DNA of 64,000 bases from NCBI GenBank assembly GCA_947568835.1, contig OX387605.1:13086418-13150417 (forward strand). The letters are read 5' to 3'. Below are positions 1-10,700 of this stretch, piece after piece. The stretch is from Protonemura montana (lineage: Eukaryota; Arthropoda; Insecta; Plecoptera; Nemouridae). The translations under genes and the position numbers were made by a program. Each line of letters starts with the position of its first letter. Position 1 is the stretch's first letter. The notes beneath the pieces were generated by a model. That model was not told the origin of the DNA. It saw only the letters and a program-made list of their open reading frames with translations, and ran no database searches.

Positions 1-140
1 AGTGAGTCGCCTCATGGGCTTAACCTGTGACAGCTAAAAATGGTCCAATAATGAATGCTCAATAATTAACTAACGAGATCAGTGCATAGCCACTATGTGG
101 TTTAAGGCATGTGTTCAATGTCATCTCTGGTCTCTTACAG

Positions 141-222
141 ACACGACTTTGAGCTGTTCGGCTACACCCTGGACGGCTACCTCGATGTGGCCATGACGCA
201 GGACCCACTGCTGTCAACCTGA
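141..222 (+). CDS. Carbohydrate sulfotransferase, last coding exon (partial)
   Basis: This is the terminal exon of a Golgi type II sulfotransferase that transfers sulfate from PAPS to chondroitin, dermatan or related glycans (CHST11-14, Sulfotransfer_2 family). The acceptor tctcttacag ends at 140. The exon encodes HDFELFGYTLDGYL and a short tail, with stop TGA at 220-222. The DFELFGY block is the C-terminal signature of the family, where a tyrosine-rich DFE.FGY segment lies just before the end. The PAPS-binding parts would be in exons upstream of this window. AATAAA at 429-434 is a plausible poly(A) signal. The family is well supported by the motif. Which CHST member it is cannot be told from 26 residues. 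Confidence 0.72.
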
Positions 223-373
223 CACGTTCCCGACACAATCCTCTGCCTGGCGAGGCCAGCCTCAATTAGTCGGCAGCCTCTTATAGAGACTCTCGTGTGG
301 ATAGGCTCCCTAGCCTCCCTAGCCACACACTGTTTACGTTTAGCACCACGAGATACCGCCATCCTAGGGCCCA

Positions 374-1061
374 CTAGGGCTGAGCTACGCTGTTTAAGCA
401 TCGACTGACACCCAAGGGGTAACGAGTTAATAAAGTTATAGAGTTGAAATCTTTCAAATGTCTTGAGAGATTCATTTCCATTGGATTCCTGTTATTCCTG
501 TAATATATTGCAATTGTTTTCTTAAATTGCAACCTACTCAATAACATAGATAAAAAAGTTACGTTAATAAGGGGATTGATCGGAAGTGTTGGTGTCCAAA
601 GAAAGCATATGGGGGGATAATGTGAAGTGTTGGTAACCCTACCTCAGACTTGTGTTTAGTAATGTTGTTCCGAGGATCCACTTCTTGTTGTGTAATCGCA
701 GCCAAGAGCTACGCACACTGAGGAGGGGTTCGACAGGTTCCTCGTGCTCAGTCAGACCTGGCTCGCCAATAAGACACACTAGCTGCAAATATATATAAAT
801 AAATCTAAGTTAAAGCTTTTACTATGCTTTTACAGCCAGATCTTCCAAAGCAAGTGGACATGCCTATGCTGCTTAAAAAAAGATACTTACTCCGTCTGGC
901 TTTAGTTCTGGCCCCAGCTCGTTTTCCGCTTCAAGAAGACGAACCTTCATCTCTTGACGTTTGTTGAGGAATAAGTTAGCGATTAAATTCAAATGACTAG
1001 ACCCGTGCTCCGAGTCTTGTGAATTGTTCTCCGCGGAACCATCAGACTCCTCATCCAACAT
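374..1061 (-). CDS. Unrecognised small acidic protein, three-exon gene model
   Basis: Function not recognised. The model reads on the minus strand. Exon 1 is 1061-891 (57 codons, starting MLDEESDG, acidic and Ser-rich, then a helical KRQEMKVRLLEAENELG stretch). Exon 2 is 782-643. Exon 3 is 497-374, with a stop at 376-374. Exon 1 ends at a strong donor (GTAAGT) in phase 0. Exon 2 has a TTTGCAG acceptor and a GTAGGG donor and stays open for 46 codons in the required phase. Exon 3 is the weakest part. The total is 435 nt, or 144 aa. An acceptor-like TTTTCAG lies directly before the ATG, so a non-coding exon, or further coding sequence, may lie upstream. The start faces Seh1 across about 560 bp, suggesting a shared promoter. 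Exon 1 is fairly safe, exon 2 plausible and exon 3 tentative. Confidence 0.4.
429..434 (+). promoter_or_regulatory. Poly(A) signal of the sulfotransferase gene
   Basis: A canonical AATAAA lies 207 nt after the stop codon at 220-222. It overlaps the predicted last exon of the gene on the opposite strand, so the two genes would overlap tail to tail. Confidence 0.5.
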
Positions 1062-1621
1062 TCTGAAAATGTAACACTTTGAAGATATGGTAACTAGGTT
1101 ATCATATTTTTTTAAATAAAGGTAAATTATAGAGAGAACAAACTAGTGGTACATTTTCAGTTTACGCCATTCGTCGCCGGTCACCGGCAAACACCGGTAA
1201 CACGCGTGAAGAGTGTGAAATGAAAACGAGAGTGACAGTGACAGCCGCTGGAGCTAGCTTCAAGTTCGAAGTCGCTGCTGTGCTAGAGGCAGCTTCACAC
1301 ATGTTGTATTCGCGCGGGTCTGTTTGGTTAATGGAAACAACTCAGAACTGGAAGGGTGATATCTTTCGCTGAGTATAGGCATTTATTTGAAAAAACGTGC
1401 ACATGAAAAGTTAAAAAACGTTCTAGTCTCTCAAGATAGATTCGGGACGAAAACAATATTATTATATTTAGCTGTGCCTATTGTAGCCTCTTAAAGGGTA
1501 TTTCGATATCCGCCATGTTTAATCTGAATGTGCCGCTGGTGGTCGGGGTTCTGTGACTTTTTTGGGTTAAAGTGTGAGTTTCATGTTTAAGACAAATTCG
1601 TGAAAAAGATCCTCGAGCAAA
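1062..1621. promoter_or_regulatory. Probable bidirectional promoter between the small gene and Seh1
   Basis: This 560-bp interval separates two divergent start codons. It contains a GC-rich patch at 1172-1198 with three closely spaced CCGGT/ACCGG motifs, which are partly palindromic. No TATA box is obvious. It must also hold the 5' UTRs of both genes. The promoter role is inferred from gene orientation. Confidence 0.4.
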
Positions 1622-4608
1622 ATGTTCGAGGCACACAACATCAATGCAGAGCACAAGGATCTTATCCACGATGTTGCGTATGATTTTTACGGACAACGGA
1701 TGGCTACTTGCTCTAGCGATCAGTTTGTCAAGGTAAGTTAGGTTATTTTGAGTGACTTTATCTATTGTTTAGGTATACCACCTAAAATATGCACAAATGA
1801 AATGGTTCGTATTCGAAAATGATTTAGAGATATTTTTTTGGGCCTACAGGTGTGGGACCAAGACGAGCATGACAATTGGACATTGACAGCCAGTTGGAAA
1901 GCCCACAGTGGATCTGTATGGAAAGTGACGTGGGCACATCCCGAGTTTGGTCAGGTTCTAGCTACGTGCTCGTTTGATCGAACCGCAGCAATTTGGGAGG
2001 AGATTGGTAATTTTCTGACATGCATCTAGCACTCAACTGATTACCATGTGATATCTTATTTGAGTTGACTTCATCTTTCAACAGTTGGTGAGGGTTCTGT
2101 GCCTGGAGAACGAGGCATGCGTCATTGGGTACGAAGAACAAACCTGGTGGACTCTCGTACATCTGTAACTGACGTAAAGTTCTCGCCACGTGCACTTGGA
2201 CTTCTACTGGCTACATGTTCAGCCGATGGCGCTGTTCGAATCTATGAGGCACCAGACGTTATGAATCTAAGCCAATGGACGCTACAGCATGAGATGAGTG
2301 TTAGCAAGATGAGCTGCTCATGTTTATCGTGGAATCCATCCTATAACAGGTAAGATTGTTCCTCTTCAACGATGTAGATTACAAGTAGTAGATACCATGG
2401 CACAAGGTAATAAGTTGACTAGTACATAAAGCAATTATTGCAAGACAGTCTACTCTAGGTACATTGATAGTATTGACCCTTTTCTACCTGAAAATATTTC
2501 CTCCATCAACTCCATCGAGCTAAATTGTTTGCTTTGTTTCTTTTAAAATCATTCGGACGGTTATGTGAAAAAATCCACTGTAACTTGTAAACCTACATTT
2601 GGGAAACTTCATCTTGGAAGCATGCCTGTAACAGATGTTTTTATGCGCCAGGAGTCACCCCCCGATGCTGGCAGTAGGCCTGGACGACGCCTCTCCCGGC
2701 GGCAAAGTTGCAATCTTTGAGTACGGGGAAAACTCACGGCGATGGACGCGCACAGAGACACTGGCGTGTGTGCCCGAGCCTGTGCACGACATCGCGTTTG
2801 CACCAAATCTTGGACGCAGCGTGCATCTGCTTGCCGTCGCAACTAAGGATGTTCGAGTCATTCAGCTCAAGCCACTGTCGTGAGTCACTCGATGATATCT
2901 ACTGTAAACATTGACTAGTGATCTTAGATTTTATTTAGTCATTTACTTTTCTTTTGAAATATTTTGTTTGTATTTTTAAAGACTTGCACATTTATTAACT
3001 CATGATTCTCATAATACTTGAGCTGCCTGGAAATCAAATTTTAATATTCATAAATAAATGCTCTTGTGGGATATTTCTACCACATGACGCAATTTTTGTT
3101 AACGCTCATTATCGTAAACCAGTGGTACATTGCCGGCCTGCTTAAATGTAAAGCTTCATAATCCAGCAGTACATATTTAATTATTTCCAATTAATACTCC
3201 GGTGTCTTCAAAGCTTAACCGTACACATAATAAGTCATCTGAATCCTTGCTAGGATGTTTAATCGGCTCTTTCAAACATTTTACTTGTCTAGACCTCAGG
3301 TAATAATGTAACTGGTCATGGGTTATTTCAGATGGGGGAAACTAGTTAGTAAGGCAAAAAACATTATACATTTAAAAAACACATTTATGCCTTACACATT
3401 TTTATACAACAAAAAAAAAACGGTAATACAAATGCTAGATAACGTACACAGATTTTTGGCTACAAAGCCCCAGCCAAGGATTATATTTAAATGCCGTTGG
3501 TGTCACAGGGACAGCGTTGGTGGTCCGCGAGTGGAGGCAACACTTTCAGCAACCTTTGAGGAACACTTCGGCGCAGTGTGGCGGGTGGCTTGGAATGTCA
3601 CCGGCACTATCCTCGGCTCTTCCGGTGACGACGGCTGCGTTCGGCTGTGGAAGGGTGCGTACGATTAACCCTTTATTCTGTCATGCAACTACAGACTCCC
3701 AGAGATCACTTGCTGGTGAGAGGTTATGATCCTTTGACTTGTCTACTCTGCAAATAATAATTGTGATGAAGCTGAGATATAACTTTTGGGTATAATATAT
3801 TGGGTTAAGCCCAATGCTAAATCTTGGGGCAGGGAACTCCTGATAAGTTTACCAGGGTCTCAAGCTAATGTTGTTTTGGTATTATTTGCATTTTCGACTT
3901 GTCTTTCTAGCACTGGTGTTTATTGGAACAGTTCTCTCTGCCACAAGTTCATAACCTAATCTCTTCCGGACGATCGCGATGTTAACATGTTCTTGCGGCA
4001 GCTTTGTAAACTACAAGCAGTGGTGTAAAAACCTGATTTAAATTGTTATCGCTTGCAATGCTGGAAGTATTTTATTATTATGAACACTACTTCCCTCTAA
4101 AAAATGACGCCTAAACAGGGACTCGAATCCTGATCGCCACCTGTTCCTCTTTCCTCTTGCCAATGTGCAAGAGTGACATATCCTTTTTGAGAAAATTTTA
4201 GGGCATGTGATGAAAAAAGGACATGTCCAAGCAGCCCAATTAGTCAGAGTAACGCCCGCTTTAGGTGGAGATCGGGGGTTGGATTCTCCGTTTGGGCACC
4301 AATTTTTTAGCTGATGTTAGTGATCCTAATTATAATTCCAAACATATGCAATTTAAACAGATTTAACTGAAAGAGACTTGCGCGCCACCTTGTAAAACGC
4401 TTCATCTACTCTGCCCACAGCCAACTACACAGGTGCGTGGAAGGCAGTAGCCGTGCTCAATGGAGATGGATCTCAGGGGCCAAGCAGCACACCAGCCTCT
4501 CCCCCTCTACCTGTGGTCCTCGCAGGAAATGGGCCACCCACCAGTGCCACAGCCAGGTATTACAAGTTGGGCACCATCAGCAACCCAAACCAGGTGCCCT
4601 GGCACTAG
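1622..4608 (+). CDS. Seh1: Nucleoporin SEH1 (WD40; Nup107-160 and GATOR2 subunit)
   Basis: Seh1 is a WD40 beta-propeller of the nuclear-pore Y complex and of GATOR2, which activates TORC1 at the lysosome. The complete model joins 1622-1732, 1850-2006, 2085-2349, 2652-2879, 3509-3654 and 4421-4608. All introns have GT/AG ends, and the total of 1095 nt gives 364 aa, close to the human length of 360. The protein starts [23 protein letters not shown] repeats are visible as [12 protein letters not shown] (exons 1-2), [12 protein letters not shown] (exon 2), [14 protein letters not shown] (exon 3), [20 protein letters not shown] (exon 4) and [15 protein letters not shown] (exons 5-6). The family forms a six-bladed open propeller completed by a partner such as Nup85 or Mio. 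The tail of exon 6 is Pro/Ser-rich and ends [16 protein letters not shown] before the TAG. Exon 4 uses the acceptor at 2651, not the earlier CAG at 2634, because only this keeps the frame and the conserved [11 protein letters not shown] start. Confidence 0.95.
4100..4300. repeat. tRNA-derived SINE-like sequence in Seh1 intron 5
   Basis: A B-box-like core (GGATTCGAGTCC when read on the minus strand, 4119-4130) is followed by a second tRNA-like stretch around 4225-4300 that contains GGGGTTGGATTC. Both resemble the pol III internal promoters of tRNA-derived repeats. Neither folds into an obvious complete tRNA by eye, so I call this repeat debris and not a tRNA gene. Confidence 0.35.
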
Positions 4609-5624
4609 CAGGGTAGGCCTCAATCAGGTGCTCTGGCAGAGTAACCACAGCCACAAGTTGCCTTGACACTACTAGCACCATCACTTCTAGAGCCCTAGTA
4701 CTATTAAGTGTGCAGGTTATAGATAGACAGAGAGAATGTTAATGTTGATCTGCGGAGCAAACGAGCCGGGACTCGTGGTAACGGAAGACGTATACAGATG
4801 GCGCTTGCAGCTGTCCTTTTTAACAAACCTCTACAATTAAATTACATAAAGCATTGTTACTTGTATATCAATCGTTTGTCATTTCTTACGATGGTACCAA
4901 ACGGCATCTTCCGACACCCTCCATTTATGTTGGTAAAGTAGTCATTTGGCGGCCATCTTTTGCGCTGAAACTTAAGCATACCCTGCACACTGAATGCCAG
5001 TACCTTCAGTCACTACTGAAGCCCTTGTAGTGCCACACTGACAGATTGAACCATCTGCTCACGTATCACAATGAAGTGCGTTTGTGATTACAACAACCAA
5101 GACTGTAGTGCCGTGTAACTAGCCGAGGTTCAATATTTGTTTAGTAAACAGCTAAATTTAAACTTCTCTGACCGTCAAGAAAAGTGTTAAGATTATATGG
5201 GTAGTGTTTTCCATAACAGGTACCAGTCTCACAAACTACAAGAAAAGAGAGAGATTTAGTTTCTGGCCTGCTTTAAAATTTGCATCATTGATAGTCAGTG
5301 CACCAGCTGGTCAGACTGTTTTAATATTGCCAGCCCATGCAATGTGGTGGGGTGACTATCTACCATGAGATGGCAATCATCTGTCATATGAGTGTGTCAT
5401 CAATTTAGCGCCACATACAGAGTTCTGGCCTTACTGTTATGGCTCATTGATGGTTTCATTCTCGGATGGTGCCTACTGAAGTCCAAGGACCATGGAAAAT
5501 GGCGCTGTAACTTTGATAATTGGAAGAACGTAATGTTTTTGCCATGGATGTCAACATCTTCCAAATGTTTATATTATTTTTTACTTGCTTTACTATTTAA
5601 TTGCCAATTCAAACGCTAAATAAA
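4609..5624 (+). other. Probable Seh1 3' UTR
   Basis: No coding evidence follows the Seh1 stop at 4606-4608. The first AATAAA I found downstream is at 5619-5624, which would give a 3' UTR of about 1 kb. Open frames in this stretch (for example 5392-5619) have low-complexity, hydrophobic translations and no recognisable domain. Confidence 0.4.
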
Positions 5625-6319
5625 GCTCGATTATTGTAGGCAAATTGCTTTGTTTTTTTTTTCTTTTTGGTCCTTGTTCCTTGGTTCAGATTTCTGAATA
5701 TGTTAAATTTTGAATGATTGTTTGCAAGGTAAGTATGAGCTTATCTCTGGACTCTTCCTGGACTCCTTTATTTTCTTAGTAGGTCATTTTGACTGCTATA
5801 AAAGATTGGTTGAATGTAAAAGTCCTTGCCTAGTTGCCAATAGCTACCAATCTCCAGGGCTGTCCAACTTTTATTTTAATGATTTGGGAAGAAAGAGGGA
5901 AACTCAACTCACAAAGCTGAAAATGGATTTGTTCACGTGCAAGAAAAGGGCTGTTAACTAGTGACACAGTTGTCTACTTCCAGGTAGAAACAAAGTAGAA
6001 GTCAAAACGTCATTGTACCTCTCTTCATTTTTTGCGTTCAGCCGATTCCACCTTGGTAAGTTGTGTTTCCTTCCTTCCGCTTTCCCCAATTGATTCACCA
6101 GCATTGTGACACTCTAATTACCTTTTAACAATTTGACTTCGTAGAGTTGTTATGCAACCATCAAACTTTAAACCACTAATATTTTTTTATATGCCTTTGA
6201 ATTTGAAACGACTTTTCACATTGATAATTACCTGGTGGAAGAAGCATTCCAGGATTTTCCAAAATACTGAGAATGCAGTGGCAACCATTTGAATGCTGTG
6301 CTGTTTTGTGTGCATGGGG

Positions 6320-6495
6320 ACCGTCAGGACTGCAGTGGCGGATGGGGGCAGCCGTTGGCAGGCGCCAGTGGTACGAGGCCGCTTCCAGAAGATGACCTGG
6401 CTGGGACACGACTCATTGCCGCCACCGTTGCACCCGTCTATGGGCGCACTCGCCACCCCAAAGTGACCCAGCAGCCAAAGGTAGGAGTCGCCTAG
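6320..6495. other. Unassigned GC-rich, exon-like island
   Basis: This 175-bp GC-rich patch stands out from AT-rich surroundings and is open in two + frames for much of its length and in one - frame. On the + strand it ends in CCAAAG followed by a donor-like GTAGGAGT, and CAG acceptors lie at its left edge. I could not connect it to Seh1 (whose C-terminus is already complete at 4608) or to PDZ gene A. It may be an exon of an unannotated transcript, a pseudogene fragment or a repeat. Confidence 0.2.
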
Positions 6496-7548
6496 TGGAG
6501 CTGGATCTACTGTCACCGAAGAATTCTATTGTAATCTCAGATAGAAAAATGAACCGTACAAGTATTGCACTGCATATGCAGTTGGGAAATATCAGATTTT
6601 TAAAGGATCTGATTGTTTGGAAGCAAGGCAAATGATAGGAGCATTCCCTTGTCGATAAAAGAGCCTCTGGTTAATGAGCTCAACTAGGCCCTTCACTGTG
6701 AATACCATTTTGAAATGGTTGGTGTCACTTTGGGTGACCAACTTGACACAAGTTATAACTGTCATCCACTATGTGTGCAATCAACCCACAGTAAAATGGG
6801 AAAGCAGATTTTTGAAGCTTTATCAGGTGATCTCAACATCTCCATGGCTACAAATTATTTTGTTTGCAAAGTTGGAAACGAATTTACTATAAGAACATTT
6901 TGGGCATAGTTACTTTCTTGGTGTATCTAAAAGATTTGCGTTTTTGACGCGCAATTTGCTGTGATTTTTTTTCCGAAATAAAAATATGACTGTTTTTCAG
7001 TGTTGTTCTGCCTGATTTTATTAGTGCATTGTGTTTGTCTTTTCCATACAACCAGCATGAAGTCCCAGGATTGCGACCCCTGTTTCCAGTCTGCATGTCA
7101 TACATGTATGCTTTGTGGGTAGCCTACATGCCCTGTATGTTTGCTGCGATGACGGGGTCATTGCGACCCAACGCATATACGAAAGGAAAGGAGGCGGCAC
7201 GACTCGAGAACCTGCATCGTGTCGGGAATCAAGGATAGACTTTGATCAGAAGGTATGGTCTAAATTGTATAAGTAATAGTGTAAGGAAATGAAAATTACA
7301 TAAGTCCTTCTTTGTAATTGCGCTAAGCTGAGCGATGGCATTGCCCTCTGATGGAGACGACCAACATGGGTATTTTACGATATGATTAGCGTAGCGAACA
7401 TAAAACCATGTAGACTTAAAGGTCAGGTTTGATCTCTCGGGTCCCGACCCTCACCCGCGCACGCCTTTAGCCTGAAGATTCGCCGTGTCTCGATAGGACC
7501 AGGAAGTCGTGGAGAATAAAGAGAAAGCTCGATTTACTTTCATTGCAC
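6496..7548. other. Intergenic stretch before PDZ gene A
   Basis: Nothing I can support as a gene. The open frames are short, overlap each other on both strands and encode no known motif. Confidence 0.4.
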
Positions 7549-7554
7549 TTTATT
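7549..7554 (-). promoter_or_regulatory. Poly(A) signal of PDZ gene A
   Basis: AATAAA on the minus strand, about 200 nt beyond the predicted stop codon at 7756-7754. This distance is typical and supports the short last exon. Confidence 0.55.
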
Positions 7555-7753
7555 ATTGCTGGTGAACTATCACTTATTAGCTTCTAAAGAGACAGACACT
7601 GAGGAGACCTCCGATATACATTAGAGAGGTCTGCAAAAAGAAGGAAAGAAGAGAGAGAGAGAGGGAGAGAGCGGTAAAGTCTTGAAGACTGAAGATCACA
7701 ACTCGGAGTACTCGCGAGGGTCGTGCCCCAAAGAGGGGGAGTGAGAGGAGACG

Positions 7754-10700
7754 TCACTCGCACTTGTCCAGCTCGTCGCATGATTTGGACTTGTTGCTTC
7801 TGAAACAGATGGACCGAACAATTAGTTATTATGAAACAAGTAATATAATTAGAGCATGACAACTGTTGTCACTGTTGTAATTATAATTCTTGCAAGAAAT
7901 TGGCTTCTTCTTTTGATCTTTCTCATAAGAGAAGTGATCGGCTGATCGAAGTACCCAGGGTGATTAGAGATAGCCAATAACTTGAACTAAACGTTAGAAA
8001 GATAAGGAACGGAAATATCTTCGCTAACTTATCAATGTCCTGCGATTTCGAGCTATGACCATGATTGATTTGATCAATTTTACAGAGCTTTAAGAGCCTA
8101 GTGGCTGATATTCTCGTGTTCTTCATTACCCAGTACCTTCCTCGGCCACTAGTTATAAAAGTTCCGGTCACAGACTTGCCAACTCGTCTCCTTGAACATC
8201 ATAACGGATCGTTAATTTTTGGCAAATTATGAAATTAATTAACACGAATACGTTATATTAACTTGTAACAGTATCACGTAATGGCGATGTAGCAGGAAAC
8301 GCGGTGCGATTCAGGGTCAGTCGAGAGGTCGTGCATTCAATGTCTTACAAATATCTGTCGTGTTTAAGATTGTGTTAAGTAGCTAAACCCACACAAAGAC
8401 ACACAAAAGCAAAGCGTGCATAGTAATCGATGATCATTTGTAGGTGAATTTCATTGAGCTTTTCCATCGTCAAGTGTAGATTCAATTTGCATAACCTATA
8501 ATCTTAGCGTAGTGGTGTGGGCGCTTCATTAGATGATGGCACAGTAAAGAATGCCATGGTTCTCAGAAATTTGAAGAGTCAGTGAATCAAACTCAATATT
8601 GCATCAAATGCATTCAAGGAGCAAGGAAAGTTACACAATCTCTCGCTCGCCATGATATTACTCGAAACGAGAAAGCAATTATTTTTCTCTTCGGTGTGAG
8701 ACTGCAGAAAACATAGTTGTGTTAAGCGGCATGAAAACGATGCTATGATGCGCGTGCGTACCTGCGCGTGAGGGCGTCGCGACGCCCGACGTGCAGCACG
8801 ACTGCGCCGCTCTTGATGTCCTTGAACAAGGAGACCACCTGCGCGTGCGTCCTGCCCTGCAGCGGTTCGCCGTTCACTGCGAGGATCTCGTCTCCTGAAA
8901 AAACACATACGAGCCGTGTGAACGACGAACGACCATTAAGCGGAGAAGTCCCTTCGGTTCTATGCTTTTCTCCAGCTTATCTTGAAAACGGGGTATGAGC
9001 TTATTGCTACGGAATCTTCTTGTCAATACTCTGATCTTTTAGAGGTTGGTCCAAAAGACAGATTTCTCGAAAGAGAGTACACATTGGAGTTAATGAGAAC
9101 AAAGATTGTGGTTTGGTATGCTATAAAAAGTAGAGCACATCAGTAGAAACTAACAAACCTAAATGGTTTGAGAGATTAAGAACAAGTCATAAAGCATTTC
9201 CAAGGCAGTATACGGCCCAGAGGACTCAAGCATGAAGCAGCAAATCGCAAGTGACGCTTTTGGAATCTGGAACCAACTTTAGGAGAGCGAGAGTAAGACG
9301 CACCTTCACGCAGCGAGCCCTCGTCGGCCGCCTGCCCGGACCGAAAGATGGTCTTCACAAAGACGCCCATGCTGCCCCGCGGGGAGTCTTGTCCCCCCAC
9401 GACGCTAAAGCCAAGCGCCTTGCGTCCCGCACCCTTCTCGAAAGTCACCGTGAACAGTGATAGCGACAAGCTGCGCGGCCTGGTCTGCGCGCCGCCTGCA
9501 CCGCGCACGCGCCTATTCGGCTCGAAAGAGAACTTGCGCATGCCCGTCACGGGCTTGCCGGTCGGCGGCTTTGGACGCTCTCGGACAGCGTCGCTGGATA
9601 GTTTCGTACGTTCTCGGCTCGTTTCGCGTGAGATCGGACGTTCCCGGCTTGTGTCGCGCGGAGGTTTCGTGCGATCCCGGCTAACGTCGCGGGAAATCGG
9701 ACGTTGTCGTAGAGCATCGTTCTGAAGCTTTGGACGTTCTCGACTGACATCGCGCGAGATCGATCGTTCTCGGATCGCGTCACTTGATAGCGTGGGTCGT
9801 TCTCTACTCGCTTCCCGCACCGTTGGCCGCTCTTCGCTGACGTCGCGAGACATCAGTCGCATTCGGCTGGCGTCGATCGACCTCGGACGTTCCCGGCTCG
9901 AGTCGCTCGGGCTGCGCGCCAGGTCGTGCGCAGCATTGTGCAGCCGACTGCCTGAGACCGAGACGCGGCGGTTGGGCAACTCGTTGAACGACGACGTCCT
10001 GAGTCTGACGGGCTCGTCGGACTGCGGCCCCCTGAGGGCGACCTCGCGGGGAACGGCGGGCGGTCGGTGTGACGGGGGTGGCCGGTGCAGGAAGGACGTC
10101 CTCTTCGGCTCCTCTTCCTTGGGGGCCTCGTCATGGAAGGTGGACGCCCGCTGGAATAGCATATGTTTCGGGAAGAGTGGCGGTTTCTTGGCCGCCTCGG
10201 GCCGCGGCGCCTCTTTGACAGAGTCCTCCGTGAAGGTGGAGGAGCGCTGGAAGAGCGCGTGCTTGTGCAGGAAGGACAGTCGCTTGGCCACCTCCGGCTT
10301 ATCACAGGGGCCTTCCTCGGTAAAGGTCGGCGAACGCTGAAACAGCGCATGCTTCATCAGCAGCGACGGCTTTTTCGGCATCTGTGGCTTTTCGGGCTTG
10401 ACGGCGGCGTCGGGAGGCGCCGTCGCCCGCTGGAAGAGCGCGTGTTTTTGTAGGAAGGACTGCTTTTTGACGGGCTCCTCGTCGCGGAAAGTGACAGGAC
10501 GCGGGAACAAGTGTTTCGGCATCAATGACGGCCGCTTGGTACTAGGGGGACTGGGTCGTTTCAACAAGGGAGGACTCGGCCTACGGGGCTCGACGATTGG
10601 AGGTAACAGAGTGCGCACCCTATGAATGACGTCTTCGTCTACTATGCGTCGACGCGGAACTTCCGCCTCCACGACGTCTTCCTCTTGGCACGCAGCCGCT

